From: Timema cristinae
Taxonomy: Eukaryota; Arthropoda; Insecta; Phasmatodea; Timematidae
Reading direction: 5' to 3'
Assembly: GCA_039000515.1 (NCBI GenBank)
Contig: JBCFYV010000012.1
Coordinates: forward strand, 122,604,605-122,668,604
DNA length: 64,000 nucleotides
Part shown: one piece after another, positions 11,140-24,298 of the stretch
Position numbering within the stretch: position 1 is the stretch's first letter
Layout of the letters: every line of letters starts with the position of its first letter
Program-made: the position numbers and the translations under genes
Notes under the pieces: model-generated
What the model was told of the DNA's origin: nothing
Databases searched by the model: none
What the model saw: only the letters and a program-made list of their open reading frames with translations

Positions 11140-11475
11140 CTGAAGACCAATTCTGGAGGTAAAGACTCACCCACTGTGTTGGCATACGCTGTGTGTTGAG
11201 GGTTGACTTTCCTATGACGTATTCGTTCTTTCCTAGCATTACGTTTCTCAGATTGGTGGCTTCGTTGCTGTTGTTCTTCGTGGAAAAGCCGATGCCATGA
11301 CAGGCGATTGACCGCGGCCCAGCAGTCAGTGTCGATCTGGCACTTCTTCATTCTGGACTTAAGAACACCCTTGTACTGTTTGTGTTGCCCCAACAACTTT
11401 CGTTGGGCATCCTTCAGTTGTGATCGCGTCATCTGTTTTGGGACACGAGTTTCGGGCCTGCGAACAGCATCGACT
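11140..11475 (-). pseudogene. LINE ORF C-terminus, decayed
   Basis: The minus-strand frame starting upstream of 11432 reads RRPETRVPKQ, then LGQHKQYKGVLKSRMKKCQI, DTDCWAAVNRLSWHRLFHEE and a basic stretch EKRNARKERI. This matches the C-terminal region typical of arthropod LINE reverse transcriptases (RxPKQ, GGQxKRYKDxLKxxLKxCxIDPxxWE, W/R motif, then basic tail). It is followed by a worn FSHL remnant of the usual terminal zinc-finger segment. The upstream part is lost to frameshift. Confidence 0.72.
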
Positions 11476-12518
11476 GCCCATCAAAGCTACGTCATAGTCA
11501 GTATAGTTGTACTGTCACGCGATATCTCACTGGCCAGATGATTCACCTGTCAATCACTGTCAAGAATTTATTTATATATTTTTAATACATAATTTAACCA
11601 GCAAAAAATTTAAAATAACATAAATAAACGATAAACTTAGCTGCATAATATATATATTTTTTTTCAAATTTTCTAGTTAATTTCTAAATATTATCAAATT
11701 TTGAAGAATTATTCCGGCAGAATTTCCAGAGGGGAAACCCGCCCTAATCTGGCCCCATGAGAGCGCCCCCCTCACACAAATTCTGGATCCGCCCCTGACG
11801 GAATGAAGGTGATAGATGTTCTGTTCATTCACCATCTGGGGCCGATACAGGCTCCAGTCTCGTTCTGTGACTCGTGAACACCCAGGTGGCGTTAAGGGGT
11901 AAAAAAGGTTGTAATGGGATTATTTGTATGTGAAGGACGGGGTGCAGTTGGGTGTGGGTGGAGTTTGGTCCGGGTTGGACATAGCAAAACAGGACTACCC
12001 CTAAATTAATTACCCTAAGCTCTGAAATATGCAAGAGCCAATGAGGACGGAGCAAATTACTCAGAGCATGCGCAATTGAACCAGCAAGTGGATGTTTCTA
12101 TACTCCATTCATGGTAGGAATTACACTCTAGAAGGTCTTTTTTCCTAACAATATCCTACTATTTAATATATTTCTGGTAGGGAAAAAGGCCTTTCGGAAA
12201 ACAATTCCTACGCTGGACAGACTTTAGGTACACACATTCATTCTCGCCTTGGTCACACATGGTATACGCTACTTCCTAAACCTTATGGAATTAGGAGCTT
12301 GAAAGTTAATTGCAGCACTTACAAAAGTACGTCACCTATACCTCCCTATCTTGAACTAATTCTATCCAGTCCACCTCATTACACCCTATCTCTATCTTGA
12401 GTTAGTTCTATCCAGTCCACCTCATTACACACTATCCTTATCTTGAGTTAGTTCCATCCAGTTCCCTTAATTACATGGTTAAGAATAACAGTTCGTGAAA
12501 ATTTATAGTAAAAGGGGT
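11476..12518. other. unassigned DNA
   Basis: AT-rich at 11560-11700. A short direct repeat around 12350-12450 (CTATCTTGAGTTAGTTC, then CAGTCCACCTCATTACAC) occurs about twice to three times. No gene recognised. Confidence 0.4.
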
Positions 12519-12631
12519 TTCATATTATTTAAATTGAAAAATGACATCTGTACACGGGAATTGAACCTTGTACCCTTGACTTGTTTCGCCAATGCTCTAA
12601 CCACTGAGCTATCCAGGACTCGTCCTGTTCC
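12519..12631 (-). mobile_element. tRNA-like element, left arm of inverted pair
   Basis: Minus strand reads TCCTGGATAGCTCAGTGGTT, then AGAGCATTGGCG and AAGGTTCAATTCCCGTG, followed by TTTTCAATTTAAATAATATG. A and B boxes are clear. It is the inverted partner of 12874-12985. It lacks the acceptor-stem pairing expected of a functional tRNA, so a tRNA-derived repeat is preferred. Confidence 0.7.
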
Positions 12632-12873
12632 CAAGGTTATTATTCACTCATATTTTAGGGCAGAGTCTGTGATGGACGTGCGGAGATCATCAGCTACAAA
12701 TGTGTGATCAATTAAGAATCACGAGCTATCAGTTAACGCAGCCATCATCGACTCAGGAAGTATTTGTACAATTACAACTGTACCAATGCGCATATCATGA
12801 TGGATTAAATAGACAAGCTATTATATTTTATAATTACGGTTACAACCGCAGCTAAATATCATATTCGGGACAA

Positions 12874-12985
12874 ATGCTGGATAGCTCAGTGGTCAGAACG
12901 TTGGCGTACTGAGCCAAAGATCCCGGGTTCAATTCCCCTGTCCATGTGTCAATTTTCAATTTAAATAATATTATATTTAGATGCT
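12874..12985 (+). mobile_element. tRNA-like element, right arm of inverted pair
   Basis: TGGATAGCTCAGTGGTCAGA, a perfect anticodon-type stem TTGGC/GCCAA around a 7-base loop GTACTGA, then GGGTTCAATTCCCC. The same 3' segment TCAATTTTCAATTTAAATAA follows as in the left arm. The T-stem and acceptor are mispaired, arguing against a functional tRNA. Confidence 0.7.
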
Positions 12986-13967
12986 GTTATAATCATCATT
13001 AATAACTAAAATAGCTTTGATATTTGATCAATCAAAACGGTATTTAATTTTAAATTATTTAATAATAGTAATAATTTAATAACATGACTGATCCTCTTAA
13101 CGCCTCATTGCAGACAGACACAACGCGTCTTACGAGTGCGCTTCCGACAAGCGTATGCGACTGTCTGTAGGACGAGCCGTATAACCAACATTTCCTTTCT
13201 CTCCCAACTCAACCATCGTCCTTCATCGTCCCCCCCCCCCCGTCCCCTCCCTTATTCCTGCAGGATCATTTAGAACGCGGGACCAGATGCACGTCTCGAA
13301 CTGAAGTCCTTCATAAATCTTTTGTCCGACATCCAATTACTTGAGATGAGAGGTCGAGAGATACTCTCGCCTTGTCTCTGACTGAAGTGAGAGTAATCTC
13401 TTTCTGACTGATGTCTTCTGAACCTCAACAGTCGTCCAAAATGGGGAGGATGGTAAAAAAAAAACACCTAAAATGTGTAGTCACTGGCCTTACCCCAGCT
13501 ATATCCATTATACCCTCCCTTCACCCTTGACATATGTGTAGCTACACACACATTTTCTTATGAATATATCAGGCAGCTAGAAAAATATAGATCTATCTTC
13601 ATGTATTCATACGTAAGGTCACGGGATTTACATCTGTTACTATTTGGATTATTATTACCATTAGGTTTTCTGTCTTGTGACAGGTCCACTCCTTTTGTGA
13701 GTGAACTTAGACCTCCAATGTACCCTGTCCTCTGTCTCCTTCAGCTCCCAGACTGTTATTCTTTCCTTCGAGTCATCCAATATTTGAATCCTCCTCCTTC
13801 CTAAGCTCCTCTTTCCCTCAACCTTTCCTTCTATGACGTCGTACAGAAGACAGTTCCTCCTAAGGATGTGTCTGAATCCAGTTAGTTTTGTTCCAAAGAA
13901 TCACATCCAAGATGGCACTTTCTGGTAGATAGTGTATATTATGCATATTTTTATAACACTAATAAAA
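12986..13967. other. unassigned DNA
   Basis: Contains a run of C near 13231-13242. A 67-codon open frame at 13601-13804 begins with a hydrophobic stretch but has no domain I recognise and no supporting context. Confidence 0.4.
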
Positions 13968-14052
13968 TATTATTATTATTATTATTATTATCATTATTAT
14001 TATCATTATTATTATTAGCACCGCGTCTTACTACCCGTTCGGGTTATACGCA
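13968..14052 (-). mobile_element. SINE 3' tail fragment
   Basis: A long (ATT)n run, then AGCACCGCGTCTTACTACCC and GTTCGGGTTATACGC, which is the shared A/B tail in minus orientation. The rest of the element is missing, as expected of strong 5' truncation. Confidence 0.8.
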
Positions 14053-14785
14053 ATTAAAATAAAATAATAAAATTGTATTAATGTTGACCGTAGAACAATG
14101 TGTTTGTATTTGCTAAAAGTGTTTGTATTTGCTAAAAGGTGTTTTAAAATGTTCACAAGTGATAAAGCCAAGCTTAGCTCTTAATTATTATGGAGGAGAA
14201 AGCGAAACTATTTTCACTTTAAACTAAAAAATACAAAAATGTATTCGTACTAAATGAATAACATAAATATTAATGATAAGAAAATTAATTCAATGATTTG
14301 TACGGATATAGTTATCTTAAATCATTCACCCACTGCTCCAAACGTGTATTTTCAATTTTCTGAATTCAATCATTCATGGTTTCTTTTACTGTGCTAAAAG
14401 TGTTCTATTTGACCAGATTGTAGTGTCCTCCCCCCTCCCGCTAGCGAACACCGTGCCCTTAAGACTAGCAGCATATTTATAGTTTATATAAAAAGATTTT
14501 GAAGAAATGTACTCTCATTTGCGTGCAGGGAGACTAGGAAACCGTTTAAATTCAATATCGTCGCTGAGGGAGCTACGGGTATTATGGAGAAGTGTGTTAT
14601 CTTCGTTACCTCTTTGTTAACTGTTGCCAAATCTCCTCGCTCTCAGTTATGTCTGAAGTTGGTGTGCTGGGGTAAGAAGGAGCTACTGGCAACATAGACT
14701 AACCAGCGTTGCCAAACTTGTCTTATATTTGAGGTGTGACTGACCACATGGAAATGAGAGGCGTGCTCGCCTGTACGGGTGATTA
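14053..14785. other. unassigned DNA with a family B scrap
   Basis: A short minus-strand family B body fragment is visible at about 14495-14545 (ACTCTCATTTGCGTGCAGGG). No gene recognised. Confidence 0.4.
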
Positions 14786-15370
14786 AATACCTTATCTTGA
14801 ACTTGTTTGATATCTTTTCTTGAATTTGTTTGATATCTTTTCTTGAACTTGTTTGATATCTTTTCTTGAACTTGTTTGATATCTTTTCTTGAATCCTTGT
14901 TTGATATATTTTCTTGAACGAGTTTGATATATTTTCTTGAATTTTTGTTTGATATATTTTCTTGAACTTGTTTGATATCTTTTCTTAGACTTGTTTGATA
15001 TCTTGCTTGAATTTGTTTGATATCTTGCCTTGAACGTGATTGTATTTTTTCTCTTGAAGTGTTTGATATCTTTTCTTGAATTTGTTTGATATCTTTTCTT
15101 GAACTTGTTTGATATCGTACTTGAACTTGTTTGATATCGTACCTTGAAATTGTTTGATATATTTTCTTGAAATTGTTTGATATATTTTCTTGAAATTGTT
15201 TGATATATTTTCTTGAAATTGTTTGACACATTTTCTTGAGTTTGGTTTGTATACTTTTTTAATTTGTTTGAGCTCTTGTTTGGTATATTTTCTAAAATTT
15301 GTTTTAAATACTTTATTGAATTAGTTTGATATTTTTTCTTGAATTTGTTTAATACTTTCTAGATTATTTT
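14786..15370. repeat. satellite, 23-bp unit, about 25 copies
   Basis: Unit TTTGATATCTTTTCTTGAAC plus TTG, with period 23 shown by GATATC at 14832 and 14855. The right end is more diverged. Both strands have long open frames cycling through three frames, a product of the repeat. Confidence 0.92.
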
Positions 15371-15867
15371 ACAAATAATTAAATATCACTAAATGACTAA
15401 ATATGCTAAACTAATAATTGCCTATCTTGTCCAACATCCTGGCCAGTGAAGTGTGAGGTGAATCCATCGCAACACTTCACACCAAACCGCACCAGTGATC
15501 TCGAGCACAGCATGAGACCTGTCTCATTTTACTGGTTTGGTTGCATACTCCCAGTGTCCCTGATCGATCTATTGTTCACCGGAGAGGTATATACTACCTG
15601 GCCTGCACGCACGCCAGGTGTAATGACACACACGCAAGGAGGGTAGGAAGGGGGGGGGGCAGACAGGAAAGCCAGTCAAGTTCTGTTTGACCCGTTGTCA
15701 TGGTGACCGAACTATCGAGTGCCAGGTACAAACCACTCATGGAATAACGGACTAACACTGCGTCCATGACAGAACAAGATGGGTGTTACACAGGGACATA
15801 TTCATAACTAGGGGGGAGGGGGAAAGGGGGCATCCATAAACCATGTAACACTGTTGTGAGGGGGAAG
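15371..15867. other. unassigned DNA
   Basis: 15430-15760 is less AT-rich with a G-rich patch at 15640-15660. No gene recognised. Confidence 0.35.
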
Positions 15868-15967
15868 ATCTAATGTGTACATTGTATAACATGGGGGAGC
15901 TCTAGTGTCTACATTGTATTACATGGGGGAGCTCTAGTGTCTACATTGTATTACATGGGGAGCTCCG
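15868..15967. repeat. 32-bp tandem repeat, about 3 copies
   Basis: GTGTCTACATTGTATTACAT, then GGGGGAGCTCTA, repeated with period 32 (GTGTCT at 15905 and 15937). Confidence 0.9.
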
Positions 15968-16094
15968 GTTAAGGGATAGGATTATATGTTTTTCCTGGAT
16001 TAAAGATGGTTTGTAAATCGTGAACGAAATCATTCGTGTCAGGAAATGGTCGTTGAATACCAATGCTATTAATAATAACTCAACCCAATAAACG

Positions 16095-18831
16095 TTTGAT
16101 TCAGTAGGACTGTTCACATATAATCTTTCCCTAATCAAATCATCCCTATGTTTGATTCAGCGAGACTGTTCACATACCATCTGTTCCCAATAACATCTTC
16201 CATTTGTTTGATTCATTAGGACTGTTCGCATACAATCTCTTCCTAATAACATATTCCATTTGTTTGATTCATTAGGACTGTTCGCATACCATTTGTTCCC
16301 TAATAACATCTTCCATTTGTTTGATTCATTAGGACTGTTCGCATACCATCTGTTCCCTAATAACATTTTCCATTTGTTTGATTCATTAGGACTGTTAGCA
16401 TACCATCTCTTCCATAATAACATCTTCCCTATATTTGATTCAGTAGGACTGTTCCATATCATCAGTTCCCTAATCACATCTTCCATTTGTTTGATTCATT
16501 AGGACTGTTCGCATACCATCTCTTCCCTAATCACATCTTCCATTTGTTTGATTCATTAGGACTGTTCGCATACCATCTCTTCCCTAATAACATCTTCCAT
16601 TTGTTTGATTCATTAGGACTGTTCGCATACCATCTCTTCCATAATAACATCTTCCATTTGTTTGATTCATTAGGACTGTTCGGATACCATCTCTTCCCTA
16701 ATAAGATCTTCCATTTGTTTGATTCATTAGGACTGGTCGCATACTATCTCTTCCCTAATAACATCTTCCATTTGTTTGATTCATTAGGACTGTTAGCATA
16801 CCATCTCTTCCATAATAACATCTTCCCTATATTTGATTCATTAGGACTGGTCGCATACTATCTCTTCCCTAATAACATCTTCCATTTGTTTGATTCATTA
16901 GGACTGTTCGCATACCATCTGTTCCCTAATAACATCTTCCATTTGTTTGATTCATTAGGACTGTTCGCATACCATCTGTTCCCTAATAACATCTTCCCTA
17001 TATTTGATTCAGTAGGACTGTTCGCATACCAGCTGTTCCCTAATCACATCTTCCCTATATTTGATTTATTAGGACTGTTCATATATCACCTGTTCCCTAA
17101 TAACATCTTCCATTTGTTTGATTCATTAGGACTGTTCGCATACCATCTGTTCCCTAATAACATCTTCCATTTATTTGATTCAGTAGGACTGTTCGCATAC
17201 CATCTGTTCCCTAATCACATCTTCCCTATATTTGATTCAGTAGGACTGTTCACATATCACCTGTTCCCTAATCACATCTTCCCTTTGTTTGATTCAGTAG
17301 GACTGTTCGCATATCATCTGTTCCCTAATCACATCTTCCATTTGTTTGATTCAATAGGACTGTTCGCATACCATCTCTTCCCTAATAACATCTTCCGTTT
17401 GTTTGATTCATTAGGACTGTTCGCATACCATCTGTTCCCTAATAACATCTTCCATTTATTTGATTCAGTAGGACTGTTCGCATACCATATGTTCCCTAAT
17501 CAAATCTTCCCTATGTTTGATTCAGTAGGACTGTTCGCATATCATCTGTTCCCTAATAACATCTTCCCTATGTTTGAATCAGTAGGATTGTTCGCATACC
17601 ATCTCTTCCCTAATCAAATCTTCCCTATGTTTGATTCAGTAGGACTGTTCGCATATCATCTGTTCCCTAATAACATCTTCCCTATGTTTGATTCAGTAGG
17701 ATTGTTCGCATACCATCTCTTCCCAAATCAAATCTTCCCTATGTTTGATTCATTAGGACTGTTCGCATATCATCTGTTCCCTAATAACATCTTCCCTATG
17801 TTTGATTCAGTAGGACTGTTCGCATACCATATGTTCCCTAATCAAATCTTCCCTATGTTTGATTCAGTAGGACTGTTCGCATACCATCTGTTCCCTAATC
17901 ACATCTTCCCTATATTTGATTCAGTAGGACTGTTCACATATCACCTGTTCCCTAATCACATCTTCCCTTTGTTTGATTCAGTAGGACTGTTCGCATACCA
18001 TCTGTTCCCTAATAACATCTTCCATTTGTTTGATTCATTAGGACTGGTCGCATACCATCTGTTCCCTAATAACATCTTCCATTTGTTTGATTCATTAGGA
18101 CAGTTCGCATACCATCTGTTCCCCAATAACATCTTCCATTTGTTTGATATCATTAGGACTGTTCGCATACAATCTCTTCCCTAATAACATATTCCATTTG
18201 TTTGATTCATTAGGACTGTTCGCATACCATCTGTTCCCTAATAACATCTTCCATTTGTTTGATTCATTAGGACAGTTCGCATACCATCTGTTCCCTAATA
18301 ACATCTTCCATATGTTTGATTCATTAGGACTGTTCGCATACCATCTGTTCCTTAATAACATCTACCATTTATTTGATTCAGTAGGACTGTTCGCATACCA
18401 TCTGTTCCCTAATCACATCTTCCCTATATTTGATTCAGTAGGACTGTTCACATATCACCTGTTCCCTAATCACATCTTCCCTTTGTTTGATTCAGTAGGA
18501 CTGTTCGCATACCATCTGTTCCCTAATAACATCTTCCATTTGTTTGATTCATTAGGACTGTTAGCATACCATCTCTTCCCTAATAACATATTCCATTTGT
18601 TTGATTCATTAGGACTGTTCGCATACCATCTGTTCCCTAATAACATCTTCCATTTGTTTGATTCATTAGGACTGTTCGCATACCATCTGTTCCCTAATAA
18701 CATCTTCCATTTGTTTGATTCATTAGGACTGTTAGCATACCATCTCTTCCCTAATAACATCTTCCATTTGTTTGATTCATTAGGACTGTTCGCATACCAC
18801 CTGTTCCCTAATCACATCTTCCCTATGTTTA
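16095..18831. repeat. satellite, 57-bp unit, about 48 copies
   Basis: Unit TTTGATTCATTAGGACTGTT, then CGCATACCATCTGTTCCC and TAATAACATCTTCCAT. Two monomer types exist: TCATTAGG with CTTCCATT, and TCAGTAGG with CTTCCCTATG. Indels are rare (near 16452 and 18148), so one plus-strand frame, a 19-residue repeat beginning FDSLGLFAYHLFPNNIF, stays open over most of the array. No start, flanking exon or codon signal supports a protein. Confidence 0.95.
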
Positions 18832-20861
18832 AATATTTCGACAGACAATTCTAGGCATGAGTTCCCTCTTTATCTTGTTACAAGTCAAGATAATTTCTAA
18901 CCACTTAATATTTGCGTGCGTATTATTGGTAGATTGTACAATAATTATGAAACTAATTACAAACAGAAATCTAATCTTTAATTTATCACAATCTTAATTA
19001 AAACACACTCCCGCCTACATTTAAAAATGTTCTTCTTCCCAATAATCTGATTTACTGTCGGCTGCAAGGTGTCGGACTCGTTATGTCACTGTTGTCACTG
19101 TTGTCGAGACTGGAACTATACATATCAATAGTACAAACACGAACCACTGGCATTAAAGTGCATGACAATACGATAAATTGTTGTTCACTTACAAGATGAT
19201 CAACTATAACAGTTCTCCAAAAATATAATAATAATTGGTCATAGTAAATAATAGATCAGGACAAATAAGGGACCTCTCGGTCAGGGATAAGCTGCTTGGA
19301 AGACAACGAGGCTCCCCATTAAACCCATAGGCCTTCATGGGTTTACCATTATCACATCTGCCATACCTGATAATTCCTAATATAGATGAGAGTATCCAAA
19401 CCCCGGAAAATGGGTACCTAGGGTCACTATAATAGTCAAGAAAACAAATATTGTTCAATAAGCCAGAAGGGCTTACACAAAAAAAAAATCAGGCTATATA
19501 AAAAAATTATTCCTTATCTCAATTTTAAGTTCACACATTATTGTGATTAAAGTATTTCCCATTAAATGTTTGGTTAAGCCTTCGTCTTAGTTTCATTAGA
19601 CAATAGATTCCAATTCTAAGCATGAATGGAATGTGTGAAGCATATAATTATTTAAATAGTGACAATATAAGTTGAAACATTAATAGGTTAGTTTATAATA
19701 AATAGTAAACTACTTTACAAATCTATCACGGAAAATAATTTATTGACTTGACACATACTTCAGAAAATATAAACATTGAGATCTGCGAGTGGCCACTGCA
19801 AAAAAAAAAATTAACTAATTTGCACATCTAAACTAAACCTAACGCTACTCTACAATAGGCACAACAGTCCCTTTCTAAAATAGTGCCATCTAAAGTCCAT
19901 GTTCGAATACCATCGTCTTTGCGAGAGAAAAAAACAACACAAATATAGCACTTAGCGGTCTATGCGAGTCCTGCGCGTAACCATACACTTCACGTGGAAC
20001 TTCAGGGGTGTCCAGTTGGTCGGCCACTCGTGAGTGCCTCTGGTCACTAGCCCCGGGTATGCAACTAGATAAGTAGTACCGCTGATGTGGTCAGTGGTTG
20101 ACCGTACACAGTCCGGAAACTAAACTCCCATCCTCAGACGTCGAACCCAGACCCTACAAACCCCATAAATATGTAGAATGGATCCAACCAAAAATATAAC
20201 CTCTCTCTACAAATATCAAAACGCTCCCAACATTATAGGACTCAACATTCTAAGTTACTGCTCCAAAACTGTCTCTCTGGTAACATGAGTACATTAATAA
20301 CAAGCTTAAGTATATAACATAAATATATTATTTACATAACTATAACCCCTCGCTGCATACAATAACATGTACATAAAATGTTCTGACTCCTTATGTATTT
20401 ATCATACCAGTAGTGCCATTAGACAAAAATCATGTGATCAATCTAACTAGTGGATATAGATAGTACATAAGCTAAGGATTAATTAATACGAATGGGTCTA
20501 CCTTACCCCTGCCACAAAACTTCGTTCCCCAAATCCTCCCAACGGAGACAGAGGGTCTTCACACCCAGGAGTTCACGTCCAACACACATGTACACACGCG
20601 AGTCAGTACCGCGGATAACTGACTCAAACTCTTCTCATATAACTCAATCACAGTTCACCGCTCAAGTTCGCTTGTAAGCCATGGATAGTTCATAGCGCTG
20701 TCGGATGTACTGTAGCGCCACGTGGCGTAAGTAGGCACAGTTAACGTCCCCGCACCCCAGGACGTGTCCGACTACTGTGGGCATGCTTCCACAATAAACA
20801 ACTAATTTAGTTAGCGGGCCAAGCTAATTATCGAGGGAGAGATCAATGGGATGGGAAACGT
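18832..20861. other. unassigned DNA
   Basis: AT-rich to about 19850, then less AT-rich. No gene recognised. 19980-20160 and 20490-20800 have mixed composition and could be worn transposon sequence, but I see no diagnostic motif. Confidence 0.35.
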
Positions 20862-23800
20862 TACACCACAATATCTCATGTAGAGAAGGTGGTTGAAAGC
20901 TCCACAATATCCTGTGTAGATAAGGTGGTTGAAAGCTCCACAATATCCTGTGTAAAGAATGTGGTTGAAAGCTCCACAATATCCCGTGTAGAGAATGCGG
21001 TTGAAAGCTCCACAATATCCCGTGTAGAGAAGGTGGTTGAAAGCTCCACAATATCCTGTGTATAGAATGTGGTTGAAAGCTCCACAATATCCCGTGTAGA
21101 GAATGCAGTTGAAAGCTCCACAATATCCCGTGTAGAGAATGCGGTTGAAAGCTCCACAAAATCCTGTGTAGAGAAGATGGTTGAAAGCTCCACAATATCA
21201 TGTGTAGAGAATGTGGTTGAAAGATCCACAATATCCCATGTAGAGAAGGCGGTTGAAAGCTCCACAATATCCTGTGTAGAGAAGATGGTTGAAAGCTCTA
21301 CAATATCCCGTGTAGAGAATGTGGTTGAAAGCTCCACAATATCCTGTGTAGAGAAGATGGTTGAAAGCTCCACAATATATCGTGTAGAGAAGGTGGTTGA
21401 AAGCTCCACAATATCCCGTGTAGAGAATGCGGTTGAAAGCTCCACAATATCCCGTGTAGAGAAGGTGGTTGAAAGCTTCACAATATCCTGTGTAGAGAAT
21501 GTGGTTGAAAGCTCCACAATATCCCGTGTAGAGAATGCGGTTGAAAGCTCCACAATATCCCGTGTAGAGAAGGTGGTTGAAAGCTCCACAATATCCTGTG
21601 TAGAGAAGGCGGATGAAAGCTCCACAATATCCCGTGTAGAGAAGGTGGTTGAAAGCTCCACAATATCCCGTGTAGAGAAGGTGGTTGAAAGCTCCACAAT
21701 ATCCTGTGTATAGAATGTGGTTGAAAGCTCCACAATATCCCGTGTAGAGAAGGTGGTTGAAAGCTCCACAATATCCTGTGTAGAGAAGGTGGTTGAAAGC
21801 TCCACAATATCCCGTGTAGAGAAGGTGGTTGAAAGCTCCACAATATCCCGTGTAGAGAAGGTGGTTGAAAGCTCCACAATATCTGTGTAGAGAAGGTGGT
21901 TGAAAGCTCCACAATATCCTGTGTAGAGAAGGTGGTTGAAAGCTCCACAATATCCCGTGTAGAGAAGGTGGTTGAAAGCTCCACAATATCTCGTGTAGAG
22001 AAGGTGGTTGAAAGCTCCACAATATCCGTGTAGAGAAGGTGGTTGAAAGCTCCACAATATCCTCGTGTAGAGAAGTGGTTGAAAGCTCCACAATATCCTG
22101 TGTAGAGAAGGTGGTTGAAAGCTCCACAATATCCCGTGTAGAGAAGTGGTTGAAAGCTCCACAATATCTGTGTAGAGAAGTGGTTGAAAGCTCCACAATA
22201 TCCTGTGTAGAGAAGGGGTTGAAAGCTCCACAATATCCCGTGTAGAGAAGTGGTTGAAAGCTCCACAATATCCTGTGTAGAGAATGTGGTTGAAAGCTCC
22301 ACAATATCCGTGTAGAGAAGGTGGTTGAAAGCTCCACAATATCCGTGTAGAGAAGTGGTTGAAAGCTCCACAATATCCCGTGTAGAGAATGGCGGTTGAA
22401 AGCTCCACAATATCCTGTGTAGAGAAGGTGGTTGAAAGCTCCACAATATCCGTGTAGAGAAGGTGGTTGAAAGCTCCACAATATCCCGTGTAGAGAAGGT
22501 GGTTGAAAGCTCCACAATATCCCGTGTAGAGAAGTGGTGAAAGCTCCACAATATCCGTGTAGAGAATGTGTTGAAAGCTCCACAATATCCGTTTAGAGAA
22601 TGTGGTTGAAAGCTCCACAATATCCTGTGTAGAGAATGTGGTTGAAAGCTCCACAATATCCGTGTAAGAATGTGTTGAAAGCTCCACAATATCTGTGTAG
22701 AGAATGTGGTTGAAAGCTCCACAATATCCGTGTAAGAATGTGTTGAAAGCTCCACAATATCCCGTGTAGAGAATGGTTGAAAGCTCCACAATATCCTGTG
22801 TAAAGAATGTGTTGAAAGCTCCACAATATCCGTGTAGAGAATGTGTTGAAAGCTCCACAATATCCCGTGTAGAGAATGTGGTTGAAAGCTCCACAATATC
22901 CCGTGTAGAGAATGTGTTGAAAGCTCCACAATATCTCATGTAAAGAATGTGTTGAAAGCTCCACAATATCCTGTGTAGAGAATGTGTTGAAAGCTCCACA
23001 ATATCCCGTGTAGAATGTGTTGAAAGCTCCACAATATCTTGTAAAGAATGTGTTGAAAGCTCCACAATATCTCGTGTAGAGAATGTGTTGAAAGCTCCAC
23101 AATATCCGTGTATGAGAATGTGGTTGAAAGCTCCACAATATCCTGTGTAAAGAATGTGTTGAAAGCTCCACAATATCTCGTGTAGAGAATGTGTTGAAAG
23201 CTCCACAATACCTGTGAGATGGTTGAAAGCTCCACAATATCCGTGTAGAGAATGTGTGAAAGCTCCACAATATCCTGTGTAAAGAATGTGTTGAAAGCTC
23301 CACAATATCCTGTGTAGAGAATGTGGTTGAAAGCTCCACAATATCCTGTGTAGAGAATGTGTTGAAAGCTCCACAATATCCTGTAAAGAATGTGTTGAAA
23401 GCTCCACAATATCCGTGTTGAGAATGTGTTTAAAGTCCAATATCCTGTGTAAGAATGTGTGAAAGCTCCACAATATCTCATGTAAGAGAATGTGTTGAAA
23501 GCTCCACAATATCCGTGTGAGAATGTGGTTGAAAGCTCCACAATACCCTGTGTAAAGAATGTGTTGAAAGCTCCACAATATCTCTGTAAAGAATGTGTTG
23601 AAAGCTCCACAATATCCGTGTAGAGAATGGTTGAAACTCCACATATCCTGTTGAGAATGTGGTTGAAAGCTCCACAATATCCTGTGTAAAGAATGTGTTG
23701 AAAGCTCCACAATATCTCATGTAAAGAATGTGTTGAAAGCTCCACAATATCCTGTGTAGAGAATGTGGTGAAAGCTCCACAATATCCCGTGTAGAGAATG

Positions 23801-24298
23801 TGTTGAAAGCTCCACAATATACTGTGTAGAGAAGGTGGTGAAAGCTCCACAATATCTCATGTAAGAATGTGTTGAAAGCTCCACAATATCTCATGTAAAG
23901 AATGTGTTGAAAGCTCCACAATATCTCGTGTAGAGAATGTGTTGAAAACTCCACAATATCCCGTGTTGAGAATGTGGTTGAAAGCTCCACAATATCCTGT
24001 GTAAAGAATGTGTTGAAAGCTCCACAATATCTCATGTAAAGAATGTGTTGAAAGCTCCACAATATCCTGTGTAGAGAATGTGGTGAAAGCTCCACAATAT
24101 CCCGTGTAGAGAATGTGTTGAAAGCTCCACAATATCCTGTGTAGAGAATGTGGTGAAAGCTCCACAATATCCCGTGTAGAGAATGTGTTGAAAGCTCCAC
24201 AATATCCCGTGTAGAGAAGATGGTTGAAAGCTCCACAATATCTCGTGTAGAGAAGATGGTTGAAAGCTCCACAATATCTCGTGTAGAGAAGAAGGTTA
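20862..24298. repeat. satellite, 36-bp unit, about 95 copies
   Basis: Unit GAGAAGGTGGTTGAAAGCTC, then CACAATATCCTGTGTA. Copies are uniform at 36 bp up to about 21885. From there to the end single-base deletions are frequent (GTGGTTG to GTGTTG, ATATCCC to ATATCC), shifting all frames. Long open frames on both strands follow from 36 being divisible by 3. Confidence 0.96.

Noticed and set aside
12874..12950. Possible functional tRNA gene
   Set aside because: The anticodon stem is good but the T-stem and acceptor stem do not pair properly, and the same 3' extension occurs in the inverted partner. Treated as a tRNA-derived repeat.
14683..15231. Lysine/glutamine-rich frames of 145-182 codons on the minus strand
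   Set aside because: They arise from the 23-bp satellite. The sequence cycles through the three frames of one unit.
16487..18854. Long plus-strand open frames (565 and 236 codons) encoding a 19-residue repeat
   Set aside because: They lie wholly inside the 57-bp satellite, whose unit is divisible by three and happens to lack stops. The opposite strand is also open in places, and unit lengths across the window are divisible by three about as often as chance predicts.
19204..19458. 84-codon minus-strand frame
   Set aside because: No domain, start context or neighbouring exon recognised. Length is within chance for this much sequence.
20862..24298. Overlapping open frames of up to 944 codons on both strands
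   Set aside because: Products of the 36-bp satellite. Three frames are open at once and indels merge them.
20862..24298. Regular 36-bp spacing considered as a CRISPR array
   Set aside because: There are no unique spacers. The whole unit repeats, and the window is eukaryotic.
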